DNA of 64,000 nt from Chlamydia muridarum str. Nigg (GTDB lineage Bacteria; Chlamydiota; Chlamydiia; Chlamydiales; Chlamydiaceae). Position 1 is the stretch's first letter. Each line of letters starts with the position of its first letter. The DNA lies in the NCBI RefSeq assembly GCF_000006685.1, contig NC_002620.2:774588-838587 (forward strand), read 5' to 3'. A program made the translations under genes and the position numbers. The notes beneath the pieces were generated by a model, which saw nothing but the letters and a program-made list of their open reading frames with translations, had not been told where the DNA came from and searched no databases. Positions 1 to 9,813 of this stretch are shown here, piece after piece.

Positions 1-252
1 CGATGCGGAGGAACTTTAGGAGGCATTAGCATCGGACAACCTCTTGAAGGCCGAGTAGCCTTTAAACCCACTTCATCTATTCGAAAACCTTGTCCCTCCG
101 TATCAAAGGATGGAGAGCCCATCACATATAAAACCCCTAAACAAGGGCGTCATGATCCCTGCGTGGCAATTCGAGCTGTTACCGTTGTTGAAGCCATGCT
201 TGATCTCACTTTAGTAGACCTTCTCCTTCAACACCGCTGTGCTAAATTATGA
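1..252 (+). CDS. aroC: Chorismate synthase, C-terminal fragment
   Basis: Frame 1 is open from the window edge to a TGA at 250-252 and gives the last 83 residues. The fragment has the C-terminal signatures of chorismate synthase: a GGTLGGIS segment, RVAFKPT, and [12 protein letters not shown] followed by VVEAM. The enzyme converts 5-enolpyruvylshikimate-3-phosphate to chorismate using reduced FMN. Its stop codon overlaps the aroB start (ATGA at 249-252), so the two are probably translationally coupled. The 5' part lies outside the window. Confidence 0.95.
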   Translation, partial: RCGGTLGGISIGQPLEGRVAFKPTSSIRKPCPSVSKDGEPITYKTPKQGRHDPCVAIRAVTVVEAMLDLTLVDLLLQHRCAKL

Positions 253-1370
253 TAGAACTCATCACAGATAAACCCCACCCTATGCACTTAGTAGATTCCC
301 TGTGCGATCCCCAGCTATTTGCTACCTTAGCAAAAACTTCTCCTTTGATTTTTATCACCAATTCTACGCTAGAAATACTCGTACTCCCGCCTTTATTAGA
401 AACGGCTCGCTCATTAGGATTTTCTGTAGAAATCCTTATCATTCCAGAAGGAGAACAGGCAAAAACAGAAACCACCTTCCTCTATTTGCATAAACAGCTA
501 GCAACTCTTACTATCCCTAGGCAAGCTACTCTTATTGGTGTTGGAGGTGGCGTTGTTTTGGATATTGTAGGATTTGTAGCCTCTACACATTGTCGAGGCA
601 TGCCTTTCATTGCCGTACCCACAACCCTAGTTGCTATGATCGATGCCAGTATTGGGGGGAAAAATGGAATCAATTTGGATCATATTAAAAATCGCATTGG
701 CTCTTTTTATTTACCTAAAGATGTATGGATTTGCCCCTCTGTGCTCTCTTCTCTTCCTGAACAAGAATTTTATCATGGAATAGCTGAGTGCATCAAACAT
801 GCCTATATAGCGGATGCTTCTATTCTCCCTATCCTTCAAAATCCAGCTTCTTTACGCTCCACGAAACAACTGTCTCTTCTCATCAAACGCAACTGTCTTT
901 GTAAGGCCTCTATAGTGGGAAAAGATATTAGAGATCATGGAATACGTCAGATTTTAAATTTTGGGCATACGTTAGGACATGCTTTGGAAATGCTATTTAC
1001 AGGGAAAATTTCTCATGGTTTTGCTATAAGCGTGGGAATGGTTCTGGAAACGAAACTTTCTCTAGCCATGGGAGTCGCTCGCAACCCAAATATCTTACAT
1101 TTTTTAGTTCAGGATCTCCTGAGATACCAACTTCCTACTTCTTTGAAAGATCTGTACGCACAAGCTCAAATTCCTATTCACAGTTGTAGTCAAATTCTTT
1201 CTGCTCTCAGCTATGATAAGAAAAAACAAAATGCCTCTTTACCTCCTTTCGTTATGATAGAAGAGATCGGACTCGCAGCCTCTTGTAATGGTAGTTTCTG
1301 CCAACCTGCATCTAATCATTTTCTTACACACATTTTAAAGGAAGATCTCCATGCTATGCACGATCATTAG
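249..1370 (+). CDS. aroB: 3-dehydroquinate synthase
   Basis: 373 residues. This cytosolic NAD-dependent, metal-dependent enzyme converts DAHP to 3-dehydroquinate, the second step of the shikimate pathway. Visible motifs are PEGEQAKT (about residues 66-73), the glycine-rich NAD segment [11 protein letters not shown] (about 99-109), PTTL followed by [11 protein letters not shown] (about 124-142), and a metal-binding [10 protein letters not shown] motif in the C-terminal half. Length is normal for the family. The start ATG overlaps the aroC stop, and the 3' end overlaps aroDE by 20 bases, so aroC-aroB-aroDE reads as one transcription unit. Confidence 0.96.
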   Translation: MIELITDKPHPMHLVDSLCDPQLFATLAKTSPLIFITNSTLEILVLPPLLETARSLGFSVEILIIPEGEQAKTETTFLYLHKQLATLTIPRQATLIGVGGGVVLDIVGFVASTHCRGMPFIAVPTTLVAMIDASIGGKNGINLDHIKNRIGSFYLPKDVWICPSVLSSLPEQEFYHGIAECIKHAYIADASILPILQNPASLRSTKQLSLLIKRNCLCKASIVGKDIRDHGIRQILNFGHTLGHALEMLFTGKISHGFAISVGMVLETKLSLAMGVARNPNILHFLVQDLLRYQLPTSLKDLYAQAQIPIHSCSQILSALSYDKKKQNASLPPFVMIEEIGLAASCNGSFCQPASNHFLTHILKEDLHAMHDH

Positions 1371-2787
1371 AGGCCCTTCTTTCCTTGAAGCCAGAAATCA
1401 GCTATTGCGCTCTTTAAAAAAATGCCGTTGCTTTGAAATGCGTGCAGATCTTCTTACTGTATCCGATGCAGAACTACAAAAACTGATTCTCCTAGCTCCT
1501 ATTTCTGTCCTTACATGGAAAAAACCCCCATCCTGTACGCCACAAGCCTGGGTAAAAAAAATACAATCACTAGCTAAGCTTCATCCAACCTATTTGGATT
1601 TAGATAAAGATTTCCCAGAAGAAGAGATTCTGCACATTCGTCATCTTCATCCTAATATTAAGATCATACGCTCCTTACACACCAGCGAGCATACCGACAT
1701 TACACAACTATATACACAGATGCTGGCTTCATCTATCGATTACTATAAACTTGCTGTTTCCCCTGCTTCTACTACAGATCTCCTGAATATCTGCCGTCAA
1801 AAGCACTCTCTCCCTCAGAATACAACTGTGCTCTGCTTGGGGAAAATCGGCCAGTCTTCGCGTATACTCTCTCCTATTTTACAAAATCCCTTTACCTACA
1901 CAATCCCTACAGGGGCTGATCCTGTAGCCCCAGGGCAACTCTCCCTTAACCATCACTACTTTTACAATTTCACAAACCTTTCTCCCCAATCCCAGATCTG
2001 CGCTCTCATTGGAGACACTTCAAGAAGCATAGGACACCTCACTCATAATCCTTTCTTCTCTCAGCTGAGCATTCCCTGCCCCTATGTTAAGCTTCCTCTA
2101 ACCCCACAAGAACTTCCCGAATTTTTCTCCTCTATTCGAGCTCTTCCCTTTCTAGGAATAAGCGTAACCTCCCCTCTCAAAACTGCTATCATCCCGTTTC
2201 TTGACAAACAAGATTCCTCTGTAAAACTCTCTGGATCTTGTAATACACTTGTTATTCGACAAGGAGAAATTATAGGCTATGATACTGACGGAGAAGGTCT
2301 TTTTTCAGTCCTGACTCAACACAACATGGATTTAAGCAACCAACGCGTTGCTATCTTAGGAGCCGGAGGAGCAGCACGATCCATCGCAGCACGATTGAGT
2401 AGAACCGGATGCGAGCTTCTCATTTTTAATCGAACCAAAATCCATGCCGAAGCTATTGCTTCTCGTTACCAAGCGCAAGCTTTTGATATAAAAGATCTTC
2501 CGCTACATTCTGTTTCTCTTATCATCAACTGCCTTCCCCCTTCCTCTATCATTCCTCAAGCTCTAGCTCCTCTTATCGTAGACATCAATACCCTTCCTAA
2601 ACACAACTCGTTTACTCAGTATGCTCGGTTGAAAGGATGTTCCATCATCTATGGCCATGAAATGTTCGCGCAACAAGCGCTTTTACAATTCCGCTTATGG
2701 TTTCCAACACACTCTTTTAACCATCTAGAAAAAAACTTTTCTCGTAGAGCCGCTGTTCTAGCCTCTCTTTTTTCCATCGCAGCATAA
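1351..2787 (+). CDS. aroDE: Bifunctional 3-dehydroquinate dehydratase / shikimate dehydrogenase
   Basis: 478 residues, a fusion of two consecutive shikimate enzymes. Residues 1 to about 210 are a type I dehydroquinase: FEMRADL near 28-34, SLHTSE with the likely catalytic His110, and YYKLAVSP with the likely Schiff-base Lys133. Residues about 217-478 are shikimate dehydrogenase: ALIGDTSRSIGH, SVTSPLK with catalytic Lys277, CNTL, GYDTDGEG with Asp313, and an NADP-binding GAGGAAR loop at 337-343. It would take dehydroquinate to shikimate. The fusion is known in Chlamydiae and plants. It overlaps aroB by 20 bases; an ATG at 1356 is in another frame, so 1351 is the start. Confidence 0.95.
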   Translation: MLCTIIRGPSFLEARNQLLRSLKKCRCFEMRADLLTVSDAELQKLILLAPISVLTWKKPPSCTPQAWVKKIQSLAKLHPTYLDLDKDFPEEEILHIRHLHPNIKIIRSLHTSEHTDITQLYTQMLASSIDYYKLAVSPASTTDLLNICRQKHSLPQNTTVLCLGKIGQSSRILSPILQNPFTYTIPTGADPVAPGQLSLNHHYFYNFTNLSPQSQICALIGDTSRSIGHLTHNPFFSQLSIPCPYVKLPLTPQELPEFFSSIRALPFLGISVTSPLKTAIIPFLDKQDSSVKLSGSCNTLVIRQGEIIGYDTDGEGLFSVLTQHNMDLSNQRVAILGAGGAARSIAARLSRTGCELLIFNRTKIHAEAIASRYQAQAFDIKDLPLHSVSLIINCLPPSSIIPQALAPLIVDINTLPKHNSFTQYARLKGCSIIYGHEMFAQQALLQFRLWFPTHSFNHLEKNFSRRAAVLASLFSIAA

Positions 2788-2829
2788 AAAATTTTTTTCT
2801 ATTCTACTCCTGCGTTTTTAGGAGGCTGT

Positions 2830-3615
2830 ATGCGATTTTTATTTGCCTTTATTCTTCTATGCTCCCCCTGGGTCTCTGAAGCATCGCAAAATATTGTTAC
2901 CGTAAAAACTATACATGAGGTCGCTTCTGACATCTTGTATGACAACACTAACTATTGGCTAATTTTGGATATTGATGATGTGCTATTCGAAGGGGCTGAA
3001 GCTCTTAGTCACTCGTCTTGGTTCGAACGTTCTATCCAGGGCATGCGAGCATTAGGAGCATCAGAAAAAGAGGCTTGGGAAGCCATTTACCCTGAATGGT
3101 TAGCTATTCAACATCAAGGCTCTATTAAACAAATAGAAACTGCCATCCCTTTACTCATTACTAAAGTACAGAATCAAGACAAAATTGTCTTTGCGTATTC
3201 AGAGCGCCAACTATGCGCGCAAAATGTAACATTTGAACAACTTGCAACCATAAACCTCTCTTTCGACAAGCCAAATCTTCCCTATGCGAGTCTCCCCCCA
3301 AGCATTAGTTTCACAAAAGGAGTTCTTTTCGGTGCCGAAATCCATAAAGGGCTAGGGTTGCAACTCTTTCTAGATGCACAACCTGATTTACCAGAAAAAA
3401 TCATCTACATCGATAATGAGAAGTACAATGTCATGCGTGTTGGCGAAGTTTGTAACCAGAAAAACATCCCTTACTTAGGGATCATTTACACGGCTCCTAA
3501 ATATCTCTCCCCTACCTATCTTCCTGATATTGCTAAAGTACAGTACTTATTCCGTCAAAAACTCTTAAGCAATGAAGCTGCAGCCCTTTTATTACGTCAC
3601 CGTCTCGATAAATAG
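2830..3615 (+). CDS. Secreted HAD-like protein, DUF2608 family (CT371 orthologue)
   Basis: 261 residues with a Sec signal peptide (about residues 1-18, ending near SEA). After it comes LILDIDDV (Asp47, Asp49), which resembles HAD motif I (DxDx[TV]). A later YIDNEKYN segment could be the acidic motif IV. It is probably a periplasmic phosphohydrolase-like protein, but the substrate is unknown. A strong Shine-Dalgarno (TAGGAGGC) sits 6 bases before the ATG. It lies between the aro operon and aaxABC with short gaps on both sides. The HAD assignment comes from motif reading; catalysis is not shown. Confidence 0.8.
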   Translation: MRFLFAFILLCSPWVSEASQNIVTVKTIHEVASDILYDNTNYWLILDIDDVLFEGAEALSHSSWFERSIQGMRALGASEKEAWEAIYPEWLAIQHQGSIKQIETAIPLLITKVQNQDKIVFAYSERQLCAQNVTFEQLATINLSFDKPNLPYASLPPSISFTKGVLFGAEIHKGLGLQLFLDAQPDLPEKIIYIDNEKYNVMRVGEVCNQKNIPYLGIIYTAPKYLSPTYLPDIAKVQYLFRQKLLSNEAAALLLRHRLDK

Positions 3616-3666
3616 TTCCTACTGAAATAGAAATTAAACCTAGATAAAAAAATTTATTTCTACTAC

Positions 3667-5082
3667 ATGAATGGAAAAGTTCTGTGTGAGGTTTCTGTGT
3701 CCTTCCGTTCGATTCTGCTGACGGCTCTGCTTTCACTTTCTTTTACAAACACTATGCAGGCTGCACACCATCATTATCACCGTTATGATGATAAACTACG
3801 CAGACAATACCATAAAAAGGACTTGCCCACTCAAGAGAATGTTCGGAAAGAGTTTTGTAATCCCTACTCTCATAGTAGTGATCCTATCCCTTTGTCACAA
3901 CAACGAGGAGTCCTATCTCCTATCTGTGATTTAGTCTCAGAGTGCTCGTTTTTGAACGGGATTTCCGTTAGGAGTCTTAAACAAACACTGAAAAATTCTG
4001 CTGGGACTCAAGTTGCTTTAGACTGGTCTATCCTTCCTCAATGGTTCAATCCTAGATCCTCTTGGGCTCCTAAGCTCTCTATTCGAGATCTTGGATATGG
4101 TAAACCCCAGTCCCTTATTGAAGCAGATTCCCCTTGTTGTCAAACCTGCTTCAACCCATCTGCTGCTATTACGATTTACGATTCTTCATGTGGGAAGGGT
4201 GTTGTCCAAGTGTCATACACCCTTGTTCGTTATTGGAGAGAAACGGCTGCACTTGCAGGGCAAACTATGATGCTTGCAGGAAGTATTAATGATTATCCTG
4301 CTCGCCAAAACATATTCTCTCAACTTACATTTTCCCAAACTTTCCCTAATGAGAGAGTAAATCTAACTGTTGGTCAATACTCTCTTTACTCGATAGACGG
4401 AACGCTGTACAACAATGATCAGCAGCTAGGATTTATTAGTTATGCGTTGTCGCAAAATCCAACAGCGACTTATTCCTCTGGAAGCCTTGGCGCCTATCTA
4501 CAAGTCGCTCCAACAGAAAGCACCTGTCTTCAAGTTGGGTTCCAAGATGCCTATAATATTTCAGGTTCCTCGATCAAATGGAATAATCTTACAAAAAATA
4601 AGTATAACTTCCATGGCTATGCATCTTGGGCTCCACACTGTTGCTTAGGACCTGGACAATACTCTGTTCTTCTTTATGTAACCAGAAAGGTTCCTGAGCA
4701 AATGATGCAGACAATGGGCTGGTCTGTGAATGCAAGTCAATACATCTCTTCTAAACTTTATGTATTTGGAAGATACAGCGGAGTCACAGGCCAATTGTCT
4801 CCTATTAACCGAACCTATTCATTTGGCTTAGTCTCTCCTAATTTATTGAACCGTAACCCACAAGACTTATTTGGAGTAGCTTGCGCATTCAATAATATAC
4901 ACGCCTCCGCCTTTCAAAATGCTCAAAGAAAATATGAAACTGTGATCGAGGGATTTGCAACTATTGGTTGCGGACCTTACATCTCCTTTGCTCCAGATTT
5001 CCAACTTTACCTCTATCCTGCTCTGCGTCCAAATAAACAAAGCGCCCGAGTCTATAGCGTTCGCGCAAACCTAGCTATTTAG
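3667..5082 (+). CDS. aaxA: Outer-membrane porin AaxA, OprB family (CT372 orthologue)
   Basis: 471 residues. A signal peptide covers about residues 1-32 (hydrophobic core, then TMQA-A), followed by a His-rich stretch. The rest alternates polar and aromatic short segments and ends in ANLAI, as in an outer-membrane beta-barrel of the OprB type. The signature region IRDLGYGKPQ and the Cys pair SPCCQTCF match my memory of CT372. In characterised Chlamydia the gene heads aaxA-aaxB-aaxC, which imports arginine and exports agmatine. AaxA is the porin that increases arginine entry. The gap to aaxB is 69 bases. Confidence 0.88.
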   Translation: MNGKVLCEVSVSFRSILLTALLSLSFTNTMQAAHHHYHRYDDKLRRQYHKKDLPTQENVRKEFCNPYSHSSDPIPLSQQRGVLSPICDLVSECSFLNGISVRSLKQTLKNSAGTQVALDWSILPQWFNPRSSWAPKLSIRDLGYGKPQSLIEADSPCCQTCFNPSAAITIYDSSCGKGVVQVSYTLVRYWRETAALAGQTMMLAGSINDYPARQNIFSQLTFSQTFPNERVNLTVGQYSLYSIDGTLYNNDQQLGFISYALSQNPTATYSSGSLGAYLQVAPTESTCLQVGFQDAYNISGSSIKWNNLTKNKYNFHGYASWAPHCCLGPGQYSVLLYVTRKVPEQMMQTMGWSVNASQYISSKLYVFGRYSGVTGQLSPINRTYSFGLVSPNLLNRNPQDLFGVACAFNNIHASAFQNAQRKYETVIEGFATIGCGPYISFAPDFQLYLYPALRPNKQSARVYSVRANLAI

Positions 5083-5151
5083 TAGGTTTGCACGAATACC
5101 TAGGGGGGCTTTGTAGTTAAATACCTTAATAACCCCAAAAAAGGAGGCATT

Positions 5152-5739
5152 ATGCCTTACGGAACTCGTTATCCAACATTAGCTTTTCATACAGGAGGCG
5201 TTGGCGAATCTGATGACGGAATGCCTCCTCAACCTTTTGAAACTTTCTGCTACGATTCGGCCTTACTTCAAGCAAAAATCGAAAATTTCAATATTGTTCC
5301 CTACACTTCAGTTTTACCCAAAGAATTATTTGGAAACATCCTTCCTGTTGATCAATGTACAAAATTTTTCAAGCATGGTGCCGTGTTAGAAGTCATTATG
5401 GCTGGTAAAGGTGCTGCTGTCGCGGAAGGAACACAGGCAATAGCAACAGGAGTAGGCATCTGTTGGGGGAAAGATAAAAATGGAGACTTGATAGGCGGTT
5501 GGGCAGCTGAATATGTCGAATTTTTCCCGACCTGGATCGATGATGAAATCGCTGAATCTCACGCAAAAATGTGGTTAAAAAAATCTCTGCAACATGAACT
5601 TGACCTGCGTTCTGTAAGCAAACACAGTGAATTTCAATATTTCCATAACTATATCAATATCAAAAAGAAATTCGGATTTTGCTTAACAGCTCTTGGCTTC
5701 TTAAATTTTGAAAATGCAGATCCAGTTGTTATCCAATAA
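5152..5739 (+). CDS. aaxB: Pyruvoyl-dependent arginine decarboxylase AaxB
   Basis: 195 residues. The proenzyme should self-cleave at Thr52-Ser53 ([11 protein letters not shown]) to make a beta chain and a pyruvoyl-capped alpha chain that decarboxylates arginine to agmatine. Gly115 (DLIGG) and Trp128 (FPTW) are both present. As I recall, these are the positions hit by inactivating changes in C. trachomatis strains (Gly115 substitution, codon 128 stop), so this allele looks active. A strong Shine-Dalgarno AAAGGAGG precedes the ATG. It is followed 14 bases later by the aaxC antiporter. The role is acid or arginine response, or depletion of host arginine. Confidence 0.95.
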
Positions 5740-5753
5740 GCAAGGGGGATTTT

Positions 5754-7205
5754 ATGTTCTTGAAAAAACGCTCCTCTTCAGGAATTTTAGGGACATTGTC
5801 TCTTACTGGAGTTGTGATCAGCTCCATGGTTGGAGGGGGGATTTTCAGTCTTCCTCAGAATATGGCAGCCTCTGCAAGCGCAGGGGCTATTATCATTGCC
5901 TGGCTTCTCTCCGGAATAGGAATATTTTTTATCGCAAATACCTTTAAAACTCTTTCCCTTGTTCGTCCTGACTTAAAGGCCGGTATCTATACCTATAGTA
6001 GAGAAGGATTTGGCCCCTACGTAGGATTTACAATAGCATGGGGATACTGGCTTTGCCAAATTTTTGGAAATGTCGGCTATGCCGTAATTACCATGGATGC
6101 CCTAAACTATTTCTTTCCCCCCTATTTCGAAGGAGGAAATACTCTCCCTGCTATTCTATTAGGATCTATCCTTATTTGGGTATTCAATTCCATCGTCTTA
6201 CGAGGCATCCGTCAAGCTGCTTTTATGAATGTGATTGGTGTAATTTTTACTCTAATTCCTCTACTTATTTTCATTCTCATTACAGCTCTATTTTTCAAAT
6301 TCTCAATATTTAAAACCGATTTTTGGGGAACTGCTCCCCAACACCATCTGGGATCTATCGGCTCTCAGCTTAAAAGCACCATGTTAGTCACCCTCTGGGC
6401 CTTTATCGGAATTGAAGGCGCCGTAGTCATGTCTGGAAGAGCCTCAAATCCCTCTTCTGTCGGGAAAGCTACGATCCTAGGGTTTTCCGGATGCTTACTC
6501 ATTTATGTCCTTCTTTCTTTACTTCCTTTTGGATCTCTATCCCAATATCAACTTGCTAAGATTGCTGACCCCTCCACTGCTGGGGTACTGAAATTTCTAG
6601 TTGGGAAATGGGGAGAAGTCCTTATGAATACAGGACTTTTAATTGCTGTTTTAACAAGCTGGTTATCCTGGACTATTCTTACTGCTGAAATTCCTTACGC
6701 AGCAGCAAAAAATGGCACTTTCCCAGAATGCTTTGCAATTGAAAATGCTAAACACTCACCTGCATTCTCTTTATTCATTACAAGCGGCTTGATGCAAATT
6801 ACCATGCTGTTAGTGTATTTTTCCTCTAATGCTTGGCATACCATGTTAGAAATCACCAGTGTTATGGTTCTTCCGGCTTACTTAACTAGCTCTCTTTTCC
6901 TTGTTAAGCTCAGCTTAAGTAAAAAATATCCTAAACAGGCACCCATCAAGGCCCGCGTTGCAATATTCACGGGAATATTAGGGACGCTATATTCTCTATG
7001 GCTAATCTATGCTGGAGGATTACAGCACCTATTTATGGTCGCTGTTCTCCTTGCTTTAGGAATTCCGTTCTACATAGACTCGGGAATAAGACATGATCAA
7101 GAAAAGACATTCTTGAACCGTAAGGAAGTCATGAAAATGACTACCTTAGCTCTTATAGCTTTGCTTGCTGTATTTTTATTCTCTGCAAATAAAATTCATT
7201 TATAA
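5754..7205 (+). CDS. aaxC: Arginine/agmatine antiporter AaxC, APC superfamily
   Basis: 483 residues with about 12 hydrophobic transmembrane segments. The N-terminal APC signature [12 protein letters not shown] follows the first helix entry (about residues 25-36). It belongs to the basic amino acid/polyamine antiporters and, with aaxB directly upstream, should exchange external arginine for internal agmatine across the inner membrane. Shine-Dalgarno AAGGGGG precedes the ATG at 5754. A strong hairpin at 7253-7288 ends the aax transcription unit. Confidence 0.92.
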
Positions 7206-7249
7206 CCAGAGAGTTAAGCACTTGCTATTCACGCTACTCACTCTTGCAT

Positions 7250-7292
7250 AAAAAAGAACTGATTCTCATTCAGGGGAATCAGTTCTTTCTAT
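7250..7292 (+). terminator. Intrinsic terminator after aaxC
   Basis: A perfect 13-bp stem, AAAGAACTGATTC (7253-7265) with its complement at 7276-7288, has a 10-base loop. It is flanked by A-rich (5') and T-rich (3') sequence. It lies 48 bases after the aaxC stop and separates aaxABC from the FAD oxidoreductase. Confidence 0.85.
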
Positions 7293-7375
7293 TCTTTAAA
7301 AGCTTATTCTCTTATCCTCAATAGTAAAGCCGCATTAATTTTCTAAAAAATCTTTTTCAGCTCTTAAGGTATTGT

Positions 7376-8431
7376 ATGCACATAGCTGTTTTGGGAGCAG
7401 GATACGCAGGATTATCTGTAACTTGGCATCTTCTCCTTTATACACAAGGGAGAGTTAGCGTAGATCTCTTTGATCCTACGCCAATTGGAACTGGAGCTTC
7501 CGGACTATCTTCCGGTCTTCTCCATGGCTTTACAGGTAAGAAGGCTATTAAACCCCCATTAGCAGATCTTGGGATTACTACTACCCACTCTCTGATCACC
7601 AAGGCTAGCCTATCCATAGGGGAACCTATCGTTATGTCTAATGGCATTCTTCGCCCTGCAATTTCTCAAGAACAGGCCTCTATTTTCATGCAAAGAGCAC
7701 AAGAGTTCCCTAATGAAACCGAATGGTGGGATAAAGCTCGGTGCGAAATCTCAGTACCAGGAATGGTTATTCCAGAAGGGCTTGGTGCTCTTTACATCAA
7801 ACATGGTGTAACCATTAACAATGAAAAGTATATCAATGGCTTATGGAATGCCTGTGCCAGCCTAGGAACACAATATTATGACGAGCTTATCGATGATCTT
7901 TCTTCGATTGCAGAGTTTTATGATCATATTATCGTCACCCCAGGAGCTAATGCTGATATCCTTCCGGAGCTCAAACATCTCCCTTTATCTAAAGTAAAAG
8001 GCCAACTCGTAGAAATTGCTTGGCCCTCAGAGATCCCGATGCCACCATTCAGCATCAATGGTCCTAAGTATATGGTCGCCGACACAGAAAGAAATACTTG
8101 TATATTAGGAGCCACTTTTGAACATAACCAACCAGACGCCACTCCGGATGCTCAGGTTGCTTACCAAGAAATCATGCCCCCTATTTTATCTCTTTTCCCA
8201 GGTCTTAAGGACGCCCAAGTCCTTAACTACTATGCTGGAATGCGCTCATCAAGCCCTACTCATTTGCCTATGATTAGCCGAGTCCAAGAAAAATTATGGT
8301 ATCTTGGAGGGCTAGGATCAAAAGGTCTCTTGTACCATGGACTCTTAGGAGACATGCTTGCCCAGGCCTTACTGCGAGATTCTACGGCATACATAGCTAA
8401 AGAATTTCTTTATGCTCCGGAAGCTTCTTAA
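7376..8431 (+). CDS. FAD-dependent oxidoreductase, DAO family (CT375 orthologue)
   Basis: 351 residues. The N-terminal dinucleotide-binding fold VLGAGYAGLSVTWHLL (about residues 4-19) is followed by DLFDPTPIGTGAS with the acidic residue that ends the second strand. A C-terminal GGLGSKGLLYHG is the usual second FAD-binding stretch of the DAO family. The family covers D-amino acid dehydrogenases, glycine oxidases and the MnmC oxidase domain. Chlamydial copies are often labelled D-amino acid dehydrogenase, but the substrate cannot be read from sequence. It is monocistronic, between two hairpins. Confidence 0.8.
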   Translation: MHIAVLGAGYAGLSVTWHLLLYTQGRVSVDLFDPTPIGTGASGLSSGLLHGFTGKKAIKPPLADLGITTTHSLITKASLSIGEPIVMSNGILRPAISQEQASIFMQRAQEFPNETEWWDKARCEISVPGMVIPEGLGALYIKHGVTINNEKYINGLWNACASLGTQYYDELIDDLSSIAEFYDHIIVTPGANADILPELKHLPLSKVKGQLVEIAWPSEIPMPPFSINGPKYMVADTERNTCILGATFEHNQPDATPDAQVAYQEIMPPILSLFPGLKDAQVLNYYAGMRSSSPTHLPMISRVQEKLWYLGGLGSKGLLYHGLLGDMLAQALLRDSTAYIAKEFLYAPEAS

Positions 8432-8464
8432 TCCATCCTCCCTTTAGAGAGGGAGGATGGATTA
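8429..8464. terminator. Bidirectional hairpin between CT375-like gene and mdhC
   Basis: A perfect 14-bp stem (8429-8442 with 8451-8464; arm TAATCCATCCTCCC) has an 8-base loop. It starts in the CT375 stop codon and ends 5 bases before the mdhC stop, so it can end transcription from both convergent genes. No long U-run follows on either side. Confidence 0.75.
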
Positions 8465-8469
8465 ATGCC

Positions 8470-9450
8470 TTACAAAGAGACACTAGCTTTCTCTTGCAGA
8501 ATTTCGTCTAAAGAAATCTGCATCTTTCCACGAATAAAGGCATCCCAAGGAAGTCCGGGGACGATCTCATACTCTCCAGTCCCCAGCATTCGACAAGGGA
8601 ACCCAAAGATTATATCTTCTGGCAAGCCATAGGGATTATTGTCCGAACATACTCCAGAAGAAAACCATTCCCCTTCCTTCGGTTGATATATGGATCGTGC
8701 AGCCTCTGCTAAAGCTCGTGCTGCAGAAGCTGCAGAAGACTTCCCTCGCGCTTCTATTACAGCGCTACCACGACTCTGCACAGAAGGAACCATAATATTC
8801 TCTAGCCAATCGCGGTCCGCTATAGTTTCTACAATAGGACGACCATGAATTAATGCCTGTGTAAAATCTGGAACTTGTTTTGCAGAATGATTCCCCCAGA
8901 CAACAACCTGCGATACAGCAGATAAAGGGACTTCAGCCCTATGGGCTAGCATACTGTGCATACGATTCTGATCTAAGCGCAACATTGCATGAAAATTTTT
9001 TCTCAGCAATCTAGGAGCGTGATTCATGGCTATCCAGCAATTTGTATTCACAGGATTTCCAACGACAAAAATTTTGGCCTCTCGTTTAGCTGCTGTGTTC
9101 AAGACCTTACCTTGAGTAGCAAAAATCTCGCCATTTTTCTTCAAAAGATCTCTTCTTTCCATTCCTGGGCCTCTGGGGACAGATCCTATGAGAAAGGCAG
9201 CATCGATGTCATCAAAAGCATCATGCAAGGATGTCGTTACCTGCACGCGTTGCAACAAAGGGAAAGCTCCATCATCCAATTCCATGCGTACTCCAGATAG
9301 AGATCTTTCTGTCCCTGGGATATCATAAATACGCAGATCTATTCCGGTATCAGGCCCAAAAATATCCCCATGGGCCAAGGCAAATAAAAAGCAGTAGGCG
9401 ATTTGCCCCGTTCCTCCTGTTACTGCTACACTCACTGTTTGAGAAAACAT
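8470..9450 (-). CDS. mdhC: Malate dehydrogenase (NAD)
   Basis: 326 residues, the normal length for the cytoplasmic-type MDH. Visible features are the NAD loop GGTGQI near the N-terminus, the substrate-binding loop [23 protein letters not shown], and the catalytic-histidine segment [13 protein letters not shown]. It interconverts malate and oxaloacetate in the partial chlamydial TCA cycle. The ATG at 9450 has Shine-Dalgarno GAGGGTGG a few bases upstream. A possible sigma66 promoter upstream reads TTGATT, 17 bases, AATATA. It converges with the CT375-like gene. Confidence 0.95.
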   Translation of the reverse strand: MFSQTVSVAVTGGTGQIAYCFLFALAHGDIFGPDTGIDLRIYDIPGTERSLSGVRMELDDGAFPLLQRVQVTTSLHDAFDDIDAAFLIGSVPRGPGMERRDLLKKNGEIFATQGKVLNTAAKREAKIFVVGNPVNTNCWIAMNHAPRLLRKNFHAMLRLDQNRMHSMLAHRAEVPLSAVSQVVVWGNHSAKQVPDFTQALIHGRPIVETIADRDWLENIMVPSVQSRGSAVIEARGKSSAASAARALAEAARSIYQPKEGEWFSSGVCSDNNPYGLPEDIIFGFPCRMLGTGEYEIVPGLPWDAFIRGKMQISLDEILQEKASVSL

Positions 9451-9576
9451 AAACCACCCTCTCTTGCTTTTACAAAACGCATATATTCTTCATGATACGC
9501 TTGTAATCAATTTTGAACCCAACATACGTTTGGAGAATAAAAGAATCAAGTCCCTAGCTCATATAAAATCTTAAGC

Positions 9577-9616
9577 AAAAAAAACCATCTATCGTTCAAT
9601 AGATGGTTTTTTTTTG
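9577..9616. terminator. Intrinsic terminator of ltuA
   Basis: Stem ATAGATGGTTTT (9599-9610) pairs with AAAACCATCTAT (9581-9592) around a 6-base loop. There is an A-run on one side and nine Ts on the other, so it works in both directions. It lies 17 bases downstream of the ltuA stop on the minus strand. Confidence 0.88.
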
Positions 9617-9632
9617 CTCGGACAAATGGAAT

Positions 9633-9773
9633 CTAAAAAACTTTATAAAAGATAGGTCCCTGGGATCCTACCCACATGCTTGATCCTGACCGCATGACTT
9701 GCTGTCCTTTTTTAGCGGCCAGATAACCATGAACATCTAAGAAACCAATGAACCGTGCGCGAATAAAGAACAT
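9633..9773 (-). CDS. ltuA: Late transcription unit A protein, 46 residues
   Basis: A short ORF from ATG at 9773 to TAG at 9633, encoding a 46-residue basic, aromatic-rich peptide. It starts MFFIRARFIGF, has LAAKKGQQVM in the middle and ends IFYKVF. Sequence, length and position between mdhC and pgi match LtuA (CT377), a late-cycle chlamydial protein of unknown function. A Shine-Dalgarno AAGGTG lies 6 bases before the ATG. A TATAAT box at 9819-9814 (minus strand) has no good -35 partner, which fits late control. The gene ends in a textbook terminator. It is too short for ordinary ORF calling. Confidence 0.92.
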   Translation of the reverse strand: MFFIRARFIGFLDVHGYLAAKKGQQVMRSGSSMWVGSQGPIFYKVF

Positions 9774-9813
9774 ACGGGCACCTTAAACACTTTCAAAAAA
9801 GAAGAAGGCTCCC

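Noticed and set aside
5083..5151. Possible attenuator hairpin between aaxA and aaxB
   Set aside because: TAGGT/ACCTA and GGGG/CCCC pairings are short with long loops and could be chance in this sequence.
8989..9452. Plus-strand ORFs opposite mdhC
   Set aside because: They are antisense to a well-supported gene and their composition reflects the complement of mdhC codons.
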